Of a stretch of DNA of 64,000 nucleotides, positions 63,592-64,000 are shown piece after piece. How positions within the stretch are numbered: position 1 is the stretch's first letter; every line of letters begins with the position of its first letter. The stretch is from Tectiglobus sp965224045 (GTDB taxonomy: Bacteria; Pseudomonadota; Alphaproteobacteria; Rhizobiales; Hyphomicrobiaceae): positions 1,240,001 to 1,304,000 of the forward strand of contig CBDCYD010000016.1 of the NCBI GenBank assembly GCA_965224045.1. The letters are read 5' to 3'. A program made the translations under genes and the position numbers. The notes under the pieces were generated by a model that searched no databases, was not told the origin of the DNA, and was given only the letters and a program-made list of their open reading frames with translations.

Positions 63592-64000
63592 ATGACCGCA
63601 TCACGAACCATTGCGCTCGACGCCATGGGCGGTGATCACGGGCCAAGCGTCGTGATAGCCGGCGCCGCCGTGTCGCTGGTGCGTCATCCAGACCTTCGCT
63701 TTCTCATGTTCGGGGACAAGAGTGCGATCGAGGCCGCGCTGGCATCGGAGCGTGCGCTTGCAGATCGCACGGAGATCGTTCACACGGACGCGGTCGTTTC
63801 CATGGACGACAGGCCGAGCCAGGCGGTGCGCCGCGGCAAAGGGACCAGCATGTGGCGTGCGATCGAGGCGGTGAAGGCCGGCGAGGCCGATGTGGTGGTC
63901 TCGGCGGGCAACACCGGTGCGCTGATGGCGATGGCGAAGCTGGTGCTGAGACCGATCGGAAATATCGATCGACCGGCGATCGCGGCGCTTTGGCCGACGG
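63592..64000 (+). CDS. plsX: Phosphate acyltransferase PlsX (partial, runs off the window)
   Basis: The first 136 codons of PlsX, which makes acyl-phosphate from acyl-ACP for phospholipid synthesis. TIALDAMGGDHGP, VSMDDRPSQAVRRGKGTSMW and VSAGNTGALMAMA are diagnostic. ATG at 63592. The gene continues past the end of the window, so its length is unknown. 193 bases without a gene separate it from DUF177. Confidence 0.93.
   Translation, partial: MTASRTIALDAMGGDHGPSVVIAGAAVSLVRHPDLRFLMFGDKSAIEAALASERALADRTEIVHTDAVVSMDDRPSQAVRRGKGTSMWRAIEAVKAGEADVVVSAGNTGALMAMAKLVLRPIGNIDRPAIAALWPT

Overview
The window reads as a chromosomal segment of an alphaproteobacterium, most likely of the order Hyphomicrobiales (Rhizobiales). 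This rests on gene order: lpxK, DUF374, waaA, DUF4170 and DUF2093 together; BamE, CBP3-type chaperone, DUF177 and plsX in a row; an alphaproteobacterial-type glutamate-cysteine ligase; and BtaA/BtaB. GTG and TTG starts are frequent. No insertion sequence, phage gene, tRNA, rRNA or CRISPR array was seen, so this is mainly ordinary chromosome with some accessory stretches.

Layout. 0-10 kb: xseA, DUF2093 and a lipid A/Kdo envelope block (lpxK, a DUF374-WaaA fusion, a phosphatase, an MsbA-type exporter, DUF4170), then ubiA and rsmE. 10-20 kb: gshA, a small Cys-rich secreted protein, a cytochrome P450, the betaine-lipid pair btaA/btaB, a quinone oxidoreductase, small lipoproteins, a Sel1 protein and a GNAT enzyme. 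20-30 kb: a membrane-bound spermidine-synthase-like protein, a one-carbon module (MetF-like reductase behind a structured leader, plus a dimethylglycine/sarcosine dehydrogenase-type flavoprotein), tandem secreted glucosaminidase-like paralogs, and a second MetF. 30-34 kb: a guanidine-II riboswitch with its SMR guanidinium exporter, a Tag-like glycosylase, a secreted coiled-coil protein and a decayed PaaI thioesterase. 34-50 kb: leucine/acyl-CoA breakdown genes (isovaleryl-CoA dehydrogenase, thiolase, mccB, mccA) interleaved with a TRAP transporter for organic acids (P-M-Q order) and small redox or membrane proteins. 50-57 kb: DUF1489, two neighbouring genes each broken by one extra base in a homopolymer, a cyclase/amidase pair and a UDP-glucuronate 4-epimerase. 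57-64 kb: three large exported proteins (TPR/proline-rich, PBP-OmpA fusion, orphan TctC type), then bamE, CBP3 chaperone, DUF177 and the start of plsX.

The strongest structural signals outside genes are three copies of one 130-bp palindromic element (1939, 30005, 43882), two of which supply the stop codon of the upstream gene; a guanidine-II riboswitch at 30407-30452 with an extra upstream copy of its core octamer; and a long base-paired leader directly abutting the metF-like start at 22398. Themes linking the genes are envelope building (Kdo, lipid A, betaine lipid, UDP-galacturonate, BamE), methyl-group/C1 use from methylated amines, and catabolism of branched-chain or organic acids.
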